A stretch of 64,000 nt of DNA, from NCBI GenBank assembly GCA_964583765.1, contig CAZOWW010000004.1, positions 28,152-92,151 of the forward strand. Reading direction: 5' to 3'. This stretch comes from CAZOWW01 sp964583765. GTDB taxonomy: Bacteria > Actinomycetota > Actinomycetes > Actinomycetales > Kineosporiaceae. How positions within the stretch are numbered: position 1 is the first letter of the stretch; every line of letters starts with the position of its first letter. The translations under genes and the position numbers were made by a program. Below, piece after piece: positions 1 to 7,585 of the stretch. The notes under the pieces were generated by a model that was not told the DNA's origin, made no database searches, and saw only the letters and a program-made list of their open reading frames with translations.

Positions 1-785
1 AGAGCCACTGTGCCCCGATCAACCACTGGCTGATGGAGCAGTTGATCATGGTAGACGCGCTCAAGCGCGCCTCCGCCAAGCGGATCACCGTGATCGCGCC
101 CTTCTACGCCTACTCCCGCCAGGACAAGAAGCACCGTGGGCGTGAGCCCATCTCGGCCCGTCTGGTCGCGGACCTCCTGCGCACCGCGGGGGCCAACCGG
201 CTCATCTCGGTGGACCTGCACACCGCGCAGATCCAGGGCTTCTTCGACGGCCCGGTGGACCACCTGTGGGCCCTGCCGCTGCTCGCCGACCACGTCAGTC
301 AGCGGGTGGACCGGTCCCGGCTCACCATCGTCAGCCCCGACGCGGGTCGGGTGCGTGTGGCCGACCTCTGGTCTGACCGGCTCGGCGCACCGCTCGCGAT
401 CATTCACAAGCGTCGCGACCCCAACGTGCCGAACCAGGTGAAGGTGCACGAGGTGGTCGGTGCCGTGAGCGGCCGCACCTGCGTGCTCGTCGACGACATG
501 ATCGACACCGCGGGCACGATCACCCAGGCCGCCGAGGCCCTCAAGGAGAACGGCGCCGCGGACGTCATCGTCGCCGCCACCCACGCGGTGCTCTCCGGCC
601 CCGCCGTGGACCGGCTCAAGAACAGCGCCATCTCCGAGGTCATCGTGACCAACACGCTCCCGATCCCCGAGGAGAGTCTCTTCCCCAAGCTCACGGTGCT
701 CTCGATCGCCTCGATGGTGGCCCGTGCCATCCGCGAGGTCTTCGACGACGGTTCCGTGACCAGCCTGTTCGAGGGCAACGTCTGA
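1..785 (+). CDS. prs: Ribose-phosphate pyrophosphokinase, 3' part (5' end outside window)
   Basis: Makes PRPP from ribose 5-phosphate and ATP in the cytoplasm, for nucleotide, His and Trp synthesis. The frame is open from base 3 to the stop at 783-785, and the residues before the first Met (SHCAPINHWL) already fit the family, so the gene enters from the left and its start is missing. About 260 of the usual ~320 residues are present. Visible motifs are the flexible-loop/ATP region APFYAYSRQDKKHRGREPIS, the signature VDLHTAQIQGFFDGPVD and the PRPP-binding loop VLVDDMIDTAGTI. One small deviation is SPDAGRVRVA, where the family usually has SPDTGRVRVA. In many actinobacteria glmU lies upstream and rplY-pth downstream; the downstream pair is seen here. 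The assignment is secure. Confidence 0.97.
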   Translation, partial: SHCAPINHWLMEQLIMVDALKRASAKRITVIAPFYAYSRQDKKHRGREPISARLVADLLRTAGANRLISVDLHTAQIQGFFDGPVDHLWALPLLADHVSQRVDRSRLTIVSPDAGRVRVADLWSDRLGAPLAIIHKRRDPNVPNQVKVHEVVGAVSGRTCVLVDDMIDTAGTITQAAEALKENGAADVIVAATHAVLSGPAVDRLKNSAISEVIVTNTLPIPEESLFPKLTVLSIASMVARAIREVFDDGSVTSLFEGNV

Positions 786-1139
786 TCGCACCGTGGTGTT
801 CCGGGTGGGATTTCCTGCCCGGAGCGCCGGGGGACTACCATTCGAGGGTTGCCTCGGCGAGGGCCGCCGCTTCTGCGGGGCCGTGATCGACGCGGTGCGC
901 CGGTTCCGGCGTCCTGTCGTCGACCGGTGCCCGGATCGGTGCGGCATTTGCCGCCGTCACCGTCGAGGCCTCCCGAGCCAGTCGAATCATCCGTCCGAGC
1001 AGGACGCCGTCCGTGCCGTGCCCGGTCAGGGGTGCGTCCGTGCGCGGCGCACCCGCTCACCCGACGATCAGCAGATTCACCCGAAGAGCGCCCGTTCCAC
1101 CTGACGAGCATCTGATCCACCTGACGAGGAGAGTCCGAC
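786..1139. other. Non-coding gap between prs and rplY
   Basis: A 354-bp stretch without a credible gene. Short GTG/ATG frames here encode Arg/Pro-rich, composition-driven peptides only. It holds a weak inverted repeat (TCCGGG 800-805 with CCCGGA 818-823) that may end prs transcription. It also has a 12-bp direct repeat CCACCTGACGAG (1097-1108 and 1117-1128), the second copy of which runs into the rplY ribosome-binding site. I see no clear promoter. Confidence 0.5.
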
Positions 1140-1718
1140 GTGTCCGAGGTCCAGCTCAAGGCCGAACCCCGCAACGAGTTCGGCAAGGGGGCGGCGCGCC
1201 GCCTGCGCCGGGCGAACAAGGTCCCGGCCGTGCTGTACGGGCACGGCGGCGAGCCGGTGCACGTGGCGCTGGACGCCCACGCGACGATGCTCGCCCTCAA
1301 GCACACCAACGCCCTGCTGTCGGTGAACCTGGACGGCAAGTCCCAGCTCGCGCTCCCGAAGGACATCCAGCGCGACGCGCTGCGCGGCACCATCGAGCAC
1401 GTCGATCTGCTCGTGGTGCGCCGTGGCGAGAAGGTGCACGTCGAGGTCCGGGTGCAGGTGCGCGGCACCTCGTTCTCGGGCACCGTCGTGAGCGTCGAGC
1501 TCTCCAACCTCACCCTGGAGGCCGAGGCCACCTCGATCCCGGCCCTCGTCGAGGTGGATGTCGAGGGTGCCCAGGCAGGCCTCCAGATCCACGCCCGTGA
1601 CATCGTCCTGCCCGCCGGGTCCACCCTGGTGACCGACGCGGACGCCCTCGTGGTGCACGTCTCCGCCGCGGCCGCCGCCGAGGCCGACGCCGCCGCGGAG
1701 GAGACCGCCACCGCGTGA
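1140..1718 (+). CDS. rplY: 50S ribosomal protein L25/TL5 (Ctc family), long form
   Basis: Binds 5S rRNA in the large ribosomal subunit. The 192-residue product has the two-domain TL5/Ctc layout. Residues ~1-90 form the 5S-binding L25 domain, with the typical opening RNEFGKGAARRLRRANKVPAVLYGHG. Residues ~95-180 form the C-terminal beta domain (VHVEVRVQVRG, LEAEATSIPALVEVDVEG). An Ala/Glu-rich tail of about 15 residues follows. The GTG start at 1140 sits 7 nt after AGGAGAG (1127-1133). The stop overlaps the pth start by four bases (GTGA), so translation of the two is probably coupled. Position between prs and pth is the usual actinobacterial arrangement. Confidence 0.96.
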   Translation: MSEVQLKAEPRNEFGKGAARRLRRANKVPAVLYGHGGEPVHVALDAHATMLALKHTNALLSVNLDGKSQLALPKDIQRDALRGTIEHVDLLVVRRGEKVHVEVRVQVRGTSFSGTVVSVELSNLTLEAEATSIPALVEVDVEGAQAGLQIHARDIVLPAGSTLVTDADALVVHVSAAAAAEADAAAEETATA

Positions 1719-2341
1719 GCGACGGGGTCGGATCCACGGACGAGCTTCCCTGGCTGGTGGTGGGGCTGGGTAACCCCGGCCCCACCTATGCCGGGAATCG
1801 CCACAATGTGGGCGTCATGGTCGTCGACGTGCTCGCCGCGCGTCTCGGTGAGCGATGGTCCGCCCGGCGGGCCCGGGCCGAGTTGGTGCAGGCCCGGCTC
1901 GCCCCGGTGGCCGGTGTCCCCGGTCCGCGGCTGGTGCTGGCCAAGCCGATGTCTTTCATGAACCTCAGCGGGGGGCCGGTCGGCGAGCTCGCCCGGTTCT
2001 TCCGCACCCCGCCCGCCCAGGTGCTCGTGGTCCACGACGACCTGGACCTGCCCTACGGGACGCTGCGCCTCAAGCGTGGTGGGGGCGAGGGCGGACACAA
2101 CGGCCTGCGGTCCGTCACCCAGGTGCTGGGCACCCGGGACTACTCGCGATTGCGGGTGGGCATCGGGCGTCCCCCGGGACGAATGGATCCGGCGGACTTC
2201 GTGCTCCGGGACTTCAGCACCGCGGAGCGCCGGGATCTTGAGCTGCTGATCGACGACGCCGCCGATGCCGTCGAGTCGGTGCTGCGCGTCGGCTGGGACC
2301 GCGCGCAGAACGGGGTCAACACCCAGGCCTCCCGGGGCTGA
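1715..2341 (+). CDS. pth: Peptidyl-tRNA hydrolase
   Basis: Releases tRNA from peptidyl-tRNA that has dropped off the ribosome. The 208 residues match the family length. Key residues are visible: N20 in GLGNPG, catalytic H30 in NRHNVG, N83 in KPMSFMNLSG, D108 in VVHDDLDL and the GGGEGGHNGL loop. The GTG start overlaps the rplY stop. The gene ends in a 20-bp direct repeat (2327-2346 and 2353-2372) that spans the stop codon. In mycobacteria mfd lies close by; here about 31 kb of EPS and surface-protein genes lie between. Confidence 0.97.
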   Translation: MSDGVGSTDELPWLVVGLGNPGPTYAGNRHNVGVMVVDVLAARLGERWSARRARAELVQARLAPVAGVPGPRLVLAKPMSFMNLSGGPVGELARFFRTPPAQVLVVHDDLDLPYGTLRLKRGGGEGGHNGLRSVTQVLGTRDYSRLRVGIGRPPGRMDPADFVLRDFSTAERRDLELLIDDAADAVESVLRVGWDRAQNGVNTQASRG

Positions 2342-2372
2342 TCGGACGCTCCGCCTCCCGGGGCTGATCGGA
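2327..2372. repeat. 20-bp perfect direct repeat spanning the pth stop
   Basis: The same 20 bases (start GCCTCCCGGG, end GCTGATCGGA) occur at 2327-2346 and 2353-2372, a 26-bp period. The first copy includes the last codons and stop of pth. Similar post-stop duplications are seen at 25741, 54123 and 58889. Confidence 0.9.
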
Positions 2373-2835
2373 TGCGGAGCCTGCCGCGGGAAGGCCGGCA
2401 TCCGGCCTCGGCGCGAGACGGGTGTGACATCTCGCGGTGCTGCGGCGCTGTTCCTGTCGAGGAGGTGCGTCCGGGGAGGACCGCCGTGCTGCACCACGGC
2501 CGGGTCGCGCCCGGACGCGCTCCCGGACGGTGCGACCCGGCCGTGGTGGCGACGGGTCCGCGTGCCCCTGGGGAGTGTGACGAAGACGTCACGCGCGATG
2601 GCGTCGAGTGTCGCCCCGCTTCAGTTGCGATATGGAACCGTGGCATCACGGGTCGTAGCAGAACGCAGTGGGGGTCACCCGAACGTACGGCTTTCCGGTA
2701 AACCGCGCGTCGCAACTCGCGGAGTTCCCGTCTGCGCGCCTCCCTTTCACTCTATGTTTGGCTCAGTCGCCAGTACGGTGAGTGGCCGGGTCCGCGAGTA
2801 TCCGGCGTCACCCGCGCCTGATCCGGGAGTGCGCC
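2373..2835. other. Non-coding region between pth and the EPS locus
   Basis: About 460 bp without a credible gene. It holds the strong hairpin at 2492-2548 (listed separately). Beyond it the sequence becomes less GC-rich near 2740-2770 (CACTCTATGTTTGG), which probably contains the promoter of the glycosyl-phosphate transferase. I could not assign -35/-10 boxes with confidence. Confidence 0.5.
2492..2548 (+). terminator. Strong hairpin after rplY-pth
   Basis: A perfect 17-bp inverted repeat: left arm 2492-2508 (CACCACGGCCGGGTCGC), right arm 2532-2548, 23-nt loop. No U-tract follows, as is common for actinobacterial terminators. It separates the housekeeping unit from the EPS locus. Confidence 0.7.
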
Positions 2836-4401
2836 GTGTCCTTTGCCGTCCTGCCCGAGCACGTGACCGGCGACGGCGCCGTGACCCAGGGGACCTCCGC
2901 CGGGGAGCCAGGTGCCGCGGTGTCGTCCGCGCGCCCCCCGGCCTTCAGCCCGGACACCGGCAGCTTCGCCGCCGTCGCGATCGCGCCCCCCGAGCCCGTG
3001 ACACTCGGTCCACGAGTGATCATGCGGCGGTACCAGTGGGCCGCGGTCACCGCCGACTTCGCCGTGGCGAACCTCGCGATCTTCCTGGCCTACCTGTTCC
3101 GCTTCGGAGTGGCCTACTCCGACCAGTACCTCGAGCTGAGCCTGGTCCTGCCGGTGGCGTGGGTGCTCCTGGTCGCCTTCCGCCGCGGCTACGAGTCGCG
3201 GTTCCTGGGCACCGGTCCCGAGGAGCCCCGGCGCATCCTGTCCGCGGCCCAGATCCTGTTCACGGTCATCGCGGTGCTCTCGTTCCTGTCGCAGAGCAAC
3301 GTGTCCCGCGGGTACGTGCTGCTGGCGATGCCCATGATGGTGCTGTTCACCCTGGCGGACCGCTGGGGCCTGCGGAAGTGGCTCTACCGGCTGCGCGGTC
3401 GGGGGGTCGGCCTGCAGAAGGTCGTCGTCGCCGGTCGGGCCGACGCGGTCGTCTCGGTCATCGACAAGATGGACAGCGAACCGCGGCACGGGCTCGTGGC
3501 GGTGGGCGCCTGCGTCCCGACCGCCGGGGTGCAGGTCTCCCACGTGCACGGCGTCCCGGTGCTCGGTGATCCTGGCCGGCTGCTCGACGCCGTCGACCTG
3601 ACGCACGCGGACGTGGTGGCCGTGGTCTCGCACCCCGATCTGTCCGGCAACGCGCTGCGGCGGCTCTCCTGGGCCCTGGAGGAGCGCGGCGTCGAGCTCG
3701 TGGTCTCCCCGGGCATCATGGAGGTGGCGGGCGAGCGCCTGTCGATCCGCCCGGTCTCCGGCCTCTCCCTGCTGCACCTGGAGCCCCCGGCCAACCGGGG
3801 TGGCCGCATGCTGCTCAAGGCGATCTTCGACCGCACGCTGGCCGGCCTGCTGCTGCTGCTCATCTCGCCCCTGATGCTGCTCATCGCGCTGGCGATCAAG
3901 CTCTCCGACCGGGGTCCGGTGCTGTTCCGGCAGACCCGGATCGGCATGCACGGCCGCGAGTTCACCATGTTCAAGCTGCGCTCGATGGTGCCCAACGCCG
4001 AGGAGCGCCTGGCCGAGGTCATGCACCTGAGCGAGGGCAACGAGGTGCTGTTCAAGATGCGCCGCGACCCCCGGGTGACCCGGATCGGCGGCGTGCTGCG
4101 GCGCTTCTCCCTCGACGAGCTGCCCCAGCTGCTGAACGTGCTCCGCGGGGACATGTCCATGGTCGGGCCGCGGCCGCCGTTGCCGGCGGAGGTCGCGGGC
4201 TACTCCAGCGACGCCGTGCGGCGGCTCCGGGTGCGCCCCGGCCTGACCGGTCTGTGGCAGATCAGCGGTCGCAGTGACCTCTCCTGGGAGGAGTCCCTGC
4301 GACTGGACCTGCGCTACGTGGACAACTGGTCCATGGCGATGGACCTGATGATCCTGTGGCGCACGGGACGGGCCGTGCTGCACGGATCCGGCGCCTACTG
4401 A
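2836..4401 (+). CDS. Polyprenyl glycosylphosphotransferase initiating EPS synthesis (WcaJ/WbaP/CpsE type)
   Basis: Transfers a sugar-1-phosphate from a nucleotide sugar to undecaprenyl phosphate at the inner membrane, the first step of EPS repeat-unit assembly. With the GTG at 2836 (GGGAG 7 nt upstream) the product is 521 residues. A ~60-residue cytosolic leader is followed by about four membrane segments (residues ~65-190), a nucleotide-binding-like middle domain (~200-320) and a final transmembrane helix (~345-365). The sugar-transferase domain has KAIFDRTLAG, GPVLFRQTRIG, FKLRSM, FSLDELPQLLNVL, GDMSMVGPRPPLP and RPGLTGLWQISGR; the conserved Asp-Glu pair lies in SLDELPQ. A longer frame from 2782 is possible but has no ribosome-binding site. 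First gene of the EPS locus. The sugar it transfers cannot be read from the sequence. Confidence 0.93.
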   Translation: MSFAVLPEHVTGDGAVTQGTSAGEPGAAVSSARPPAFSPDTGSFAAVAIAPPEPVTLGPRVIMRRYQWAAVTADFAVANLAIFLAYLFRFGVAYSDQYLELSLVLPVAWVLLVAFRRGYESRFLGTGPEEPRRILSAAQILFTVIAVLSFLSQSNVSRGYVLLAMPMMVLFTLADRWGLRKWLYRLRGRGVGLQKVVVAGRADAVVSVIDKMDSEPRHGLVAVGACVPTAGVQVSHVHGVPVLGDPGRLLDAVDLTHADVVAVVSHPDLSGNALRRLSWALEERGVELVVSPGIMEVAGERLSIRPVSGLSLLHLEPPANRGGRMLLKAIFDRTLAGLLLLLISPLMLLIALAIKLSDRGPVLFRQTRIGMHGREFTMFKLRSMVPNAEERLAEVMHLSEGNEVLFKMRRDPRVTRIGGVLRRFSLDELPQLLNVLRGDMSMVGPRPPLPAEVAGYSSDAVRRLRVRPGLTGLWQISGRSDLSWEESLRLDLRYVDNWSMAMDLMILWRTGRAVLHGSGAY

Positions 4402-4460
4402 CCTGCCGAGGCACTCCCGGACGCTCTGCCCTGCCCGGGCGTCGTGCGGCCAGGGTCACC

Positions 4461-4478
4461 TATTCTCGATAAGCGAGA
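4461..4478 (+). promoter_or_regulatory. Possible -10 and small inverted repeat before cysQ
   Basis: TATTCT (4461-4466) fits a TANNNT -10 box. It overlaps a small palindrome, TCTCG-ATAAG-CGAGA (4464-4478), in an unusually AT-rich patch just ahead of the sulfate-activation genes. No clear -35 box. It could be a promoter with an overlapping operator, but both arms are only 5 bp. Confidence 0.3.
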
Positions 4479-4532
4479 TCGAATTTCCTCGGGTAGCGTC
4501 GGAGCCCCACCGCCGCCGTCCCGGGAGTGCCT

Positions 4533-5324
4533 GTGCACCAGTCCCAAGCCGACGCCGTCCTGGCGCGGGCGCTCGCCCGTGCCGCCGGTCGACTCCTGAA
4601 GTCCCTGCGGTCGGGGGCCTTGTGCGGGGACGCGCTGCGCGCCGCGGGTGATCGGGAGGCCAACGCGTACCTCCTCGCGCGGCTGGCCGAGGAGCGTCCC
4701 GAGGACGCCGTGCTCAGCGAGGAGAGCCCCGACGACGCCTCGCGGCTCGCCGCCCGCCGCGTCTGGATCGTGGACCCGCTCGACGGGACCCGGGAGTTCG
4801 GGGAGCCCGGACGGGACGACTGGGCGGTGCACGTCGCCCTCTGGGAGGACGGCGAACTGGCCGCGGGTGCGGTGGCCCTACCAGCCCAGGGGATCACCGC
4901 AGGGACCGACCTGCCGCCGGAGGTGCCGCCACGCGGCGGACCGGAGGGCCCGGAGAGCGTCCCGGACGACCGGCTGCGCATCGCGGTGAGCCGCAGCAGG
5001 CCGCCGCGCCTCGCCCAGGAGGTCGCCACCGCCCTGGACGCCCACCTCGTCCCTCTCGGGTCCGCCGGGGCCAAGTGCGCCGCGGTCTGGCAGGGGCAGG
5101 TCGATGCCTACCTGCACCAGGGCGGGCAGCACGAGTGGGACTCGGCCGCCCCGGTGGCGGTCGCCCATTCCTGCGGTCTGGTCGCCGTCCGGCTGGACGG
5201 GTCCCCGCTGCGGTACAACCAGGCGGACCCCTACCTGCCCGACCTGCTCGTGGCACGACCGGAGATCGCGGACACCCTGCTCGCGGCCGTCGCGACGTCC
5301 ACCCCCACTCTCGCTCGGAGGTGA
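4533..5324 (+). CDS. cysQ: CysQ-like 3'(2'),5'-bisphosphate nucleotidase (inositol monophosphatase superfamily)
   Basis: Expected to hydrolyse 3'-phosphoadenosine 5'-phosphate (PAP) to AMP, removing the by-product of PAPS use. The 263-residue product carries the superfamily metal sites: E63/E64 in LSEES, D81 and D84 in WIVDPLDGT, and the late WDSAAP motif. GTG 4533 is preferred because GGGAG (4523-4527) lies 5 nt upstream; GTG 4527 is an in-frame alternative. It is followed after 5 nt by cysD and then cysN, and this context favours CysQ over inositol monophosphatase. Confidence 0.85.
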   Translation: MHQSQADAVLARALARAAGRLLKSLRSGALCGDALRAAGDREANAYLLARLAEERPEDAVLSEESPDDASRLAARRVWIVDPLDGTREFGEPGRDDWAVHVALWEDGELAAGAVALPAQGITAGTDLPPEVPPRGGPEGPESVPDDRLRIAVSRSRPPRLAQEVATALDAHLVPLGSAGAKCAAVWQGQVDAYLHQGGQHEWDSAAPVAVAHSCGLVAVRLDGSPLRYNQADPYLPDLLVARPEIADTLLAAVATSTPTLARR

Positions 5325-5329
5325 GCGCC

Positions 5330-6271
5330 ATGTCCGAGGTCCACACCCTGCCGCGCACCGGGACGACCGCGGGGGAGTACCGCATCAGCCAGCTCGACGC
5401 CCTGGAGTCCGAGGCGGTCCACATCTTCCGGGAGGTGGTGGCCGAGCTGGAGCGGCCCGTGCTGCTCTTCTCGGGCGGCAAGGATTCGATCGTCATGCTG
5501 CGCCTGGCCGAGAAGGCGTTCTGGCCCGCGCGCATCCCCTTCCCCGTGCTGCACGTGGACACGGGCCAGAACTTCCCCGAGGTAATGGCCTACCGCGACG
5601 CGCGGGTGGCCGAGCTCGGGATCCAACTCGTGGTGGCGAGCGTGCCCGAGGCCCTCGAACGGGGCCTGGTCACCGAGCCCCCCGACGGCACCCGCAACCG
5701 GATCCAGACGCCGGTGCTCCTGGACGCCCTGGAGAAGCACCGGTTCAGCGCGGCCTTCGGCGGTGCCCGGCGGGACGAGGACAAGGCGAGGGCCAAGGAA
5801 CGGGTCTTCTCGTTCCGGGACGACTTCGGCCAGTGGGACCCGAAGAACCAGCGGCCCGAGCTCTGGAACCTCTACAACGGGCGCGTGCACCCGGGGGAGT
5901 CGATCCGGGTGTTCCCGCTGTCCAACTGGACCGAACTGGACGTGTGGCAGTACATCGCCCGGGAGCGGATCCCGCTGCCCTCGCTCTACTTCGCGCACGA
6001 GCGGGAGGTCTTCGAGCGGGACGGGATGGTGTTCGCGGTCACCGAGCACACCCTGCCCCGGCCGGGGCAGGACACGTTCGTCGCGCGGGTGCGGTACCGG
6101 ACCGTCGGGGACGCCACCCTGACCGCCGCGGTCCGCAGCGAGGCGGACACCCTGGACAAGATCGTCGAGGAGATCGCGGCCACGCGGCTCACCGAGCGCG
6201 GCGCCACCCGGGGCGACGACCGGTTCAGTGAGGCGGCCATGGAGGACCGGAAGAAGGAAGGGTACTTCTGA
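5330..6271 (+). CDS. cysD: Sulfate adenylyltransferase subunit 2
   Basis: Catalytic subunit of heterodimeric ATP sulfurylase, making adenosine 5'-phosphosulfate from ATP and sulfate. 313 residues. The PP-loop SGGKDS is at residues 48-53. Family blocks FPVLHVDTGQNFPE, FGGARRDEDKARAKER, FPLSNWTELDVWQYI and the C-terminal RKKEGYF are all present. ATG 5330 follows cysQ by 5 nt, with GGAGGTGA overlapping the cysQ stop as ribosome-binding site. The same frame stays open further upstream, but only inside cysQ. cysN follows after 2 nt. Confidence 0.97.
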   Translation: MSEVHTLPRTGTTAGEYRISQLDALESEAVHIFREVVAELERPVLLFSGGKDSIVMLRLAEKAFWPARIPFPVLHVDTGQNFPEVMAYRDARVAELGIQLVVASVPEALERGLVTEPPDGTRNRIQTPVLLDALEKHRFSAAFGGARRDEDKARAKERVFSFRDDFGQWDPKNQRPELWNLYNGRVHPGESIRVFPLSNWTELDVWQYIARERIPLPSLYFAHEREVFERDGMVFAVTEHTLPRPGQDTFVARVRYRTVGDATLTAAVRSEADTLDKIVEEIAATRLTERGATRGDDRFSEAAMEDRKKEGYF

Positions 6272-6273
6272 TC

Positions 6274-7518
6274 ATGGACATGCTCCGGTTCGCCACCGCC
6301 GGTTCGGTCGACGACGGCAAGAGCACCCTGATCGGGCGCCTCCTGTACGACTCGAAATCGATCTTCTCGGATCAGCTCGAGGCCGTCGAACGGGCGAGCG
6401 CGGCCAAGGGCGACGACTACGTCAACCTGGCGCTCCTCACGGACGGCCTGCGGGCCGAGCGGGAACAGGGCATCACGATCGACGTCGCCTACCGCTACTT
6501 CGCGACGCCCCGCCGCAAGTTCGTCATCGCGGACACGCCCGGGCACATCCAGTACACCCGCAACATGGTCACCGGGGCGTCGACCGCGGATCTGGCCGTG
6601 GTGCTCGTGGACGCCCGCAAGGGCCTGGTCGAGCAGAGCCGGCGGCACGCCTTCATCGCCACGCTCCTGCGCGTGCCTCACCTGGTGCTCGCGGTGAACA
6701 AGATGGACCTGGTGGACTACGCGCAGGACGCCTTCGAGGCCATTGCCGACGAGTTCACCCGATTCGCCTCCCGGCTGGAGGTGGGCGACCTCACGATGAT
6801 CCCGATCTCGGCGCTGCACGGGGACAACATCGTCACGCGGTCGCGGCACATGCCCTGGTACGAGGGGCCCTCCCTGCTGCACCACCTGGAGCACGTGCAC
6901 GTGTCCAGCGACCGCAACCTGATCGACGTCCGGTTCCCGGTGCAGTACGTGGTGCGCCCGCAGTCCGCCGCCCACCCGGACTACCGGGGGTACGCGGGGG
7001 TCGTCGCCGGTGGGGTGCTCCGGGCGGGTGACGAGGTGATGGTCCTCCCGTCGGGGTTCACCTCCCGCATCACCGCGGTGGAGACCGCCGACGGACCGGT
7101 CGCCGAGGCGTTCCCGCCCATGTCGGTGACGGTGCGGCTGGCCGACGACCTGGACGTCTCCCGCGGGGACCTGATCTGCCGCCCGCACAACACCCCGCGG
7201 GTCACCCAGGACGTCGACGCGCTCGTCTGCTGGATGGCCGACCAGCCGCTGGCCCCGGGTCGCCGGCTCGCGGTGAAACACACCACGCGCACCGTCCGCG
7301 CAATGGTCAAGGAGTTGCAGTACCGCCTGGACGTGAACACCCTGCACCGGGACGAGTCGGCGGACCGACTCGGCCTGAACGACATCGGGCGGCTACGGCT
7401 GCGCACCACGCAGCCGCTGCTCTGCGACGACTACCGCCGGAACCGCTCCACCGGCGGCTTCATCCTGATCGACGAGGCCACGCACGGGACCGTGGGCGCG
7501 GGGATGATCCTGAGCTGA
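6274..7518 (+). CDS. cysN: Sulfate adenylyltransferase subunit 1 (GTPase)
   Basis: Regulatory GTPase subunit of ATP sulfurylase; GTP hydrolysis drives APS formation by CysD. 414 residues, elongation-factor fold. G1 is GSVDDGKST (residues 10-18), then REQGITIDVAYRYF, G3 is DTPGH and G4 is NKMD, followed by the beta-barrel domains with HTTRTVRAMV. It ends without the APS-kinase (CysC) domain fused in some relatives. No cysC, cysH, sulfite reductase or sulfate transporter occurs in the window. The start lies 2 nt after cysD. Transcription converges on the minus-strand beta-helix gene, with a shared hairpin between. Confidence 0.96.
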   Translation: MDMLRFATAGSVDDGKSTLIGRLLYDSKSIFSDQLEAVERASAAKGDDYVNLALLTDGLRAEREQGITIDVAYRYFATPRRKFVIADTPGHIQYTRNMVTGASTADLAVVLVDARKGLVEQSRRHAFIATLLRVPHLVLAVNKMDLVDYAQDAFEAIADEFTRFASRLEVGDLTMIPISALHGDNIVTRSRHMPWYEGPSLLHHLEHVHVSSDRNLIDVRFPVQYVVRPQSAAHPDYRGYAGVVAGGVLRAGDEVMVLPSGFTSRITAVETADGPVAEAFPPMSVTVRLADDLDVSRGDLICRPHNTPRVTQDVDALVCWMADQPLAPGRRLAVKHTTRTVRAMVKELQYRLDVNTLHRDESADRLGLNDIGRLRLRTTQPLLCDDYRRNRSTGGFILIDEATHGTVGAGMILS

Positions 7519-7545
7519 GCTGGATCCCGGTGGTCTGAGCCGGGT

Positions 7546-7574
7546 CCGGGGGCGCCCGTGCTGGACGCCCCCGG
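7546..7574. terminator. Bidirectional hairpin between cysN and the convergent beta-helix gene
   Basis: Perfect 9-bp stem CCGGGGGCG (7546-7554) with CGCCCCCGG (7566-7574), 11-nt loop, placed in the 67 bp between two converging genes. Confidence 0.7.
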
Positions 7575-7585
7575 CGGTCGGGGGG

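Noticed and set aside
793..1115. Short frames between prs and rplY
   Set aside because: Arg/Pro-rich, no ribosome-binding site, no similarity to anything I know.
404..2497. Long minus-strand open frame across prs, rplY and pth
   Set aside because: Antisense to three secure genes; its Arg/Pro/Ser-rich product reflects GC-rich codon bias and has no domain.
4402..4532. Riboswitch ahead of the sulfate-activation genes
   Set aside because: The 130-bp gap is too short and shows only a 5-bp-arm palindrome; no SAM-riboswitch core was recognisable.
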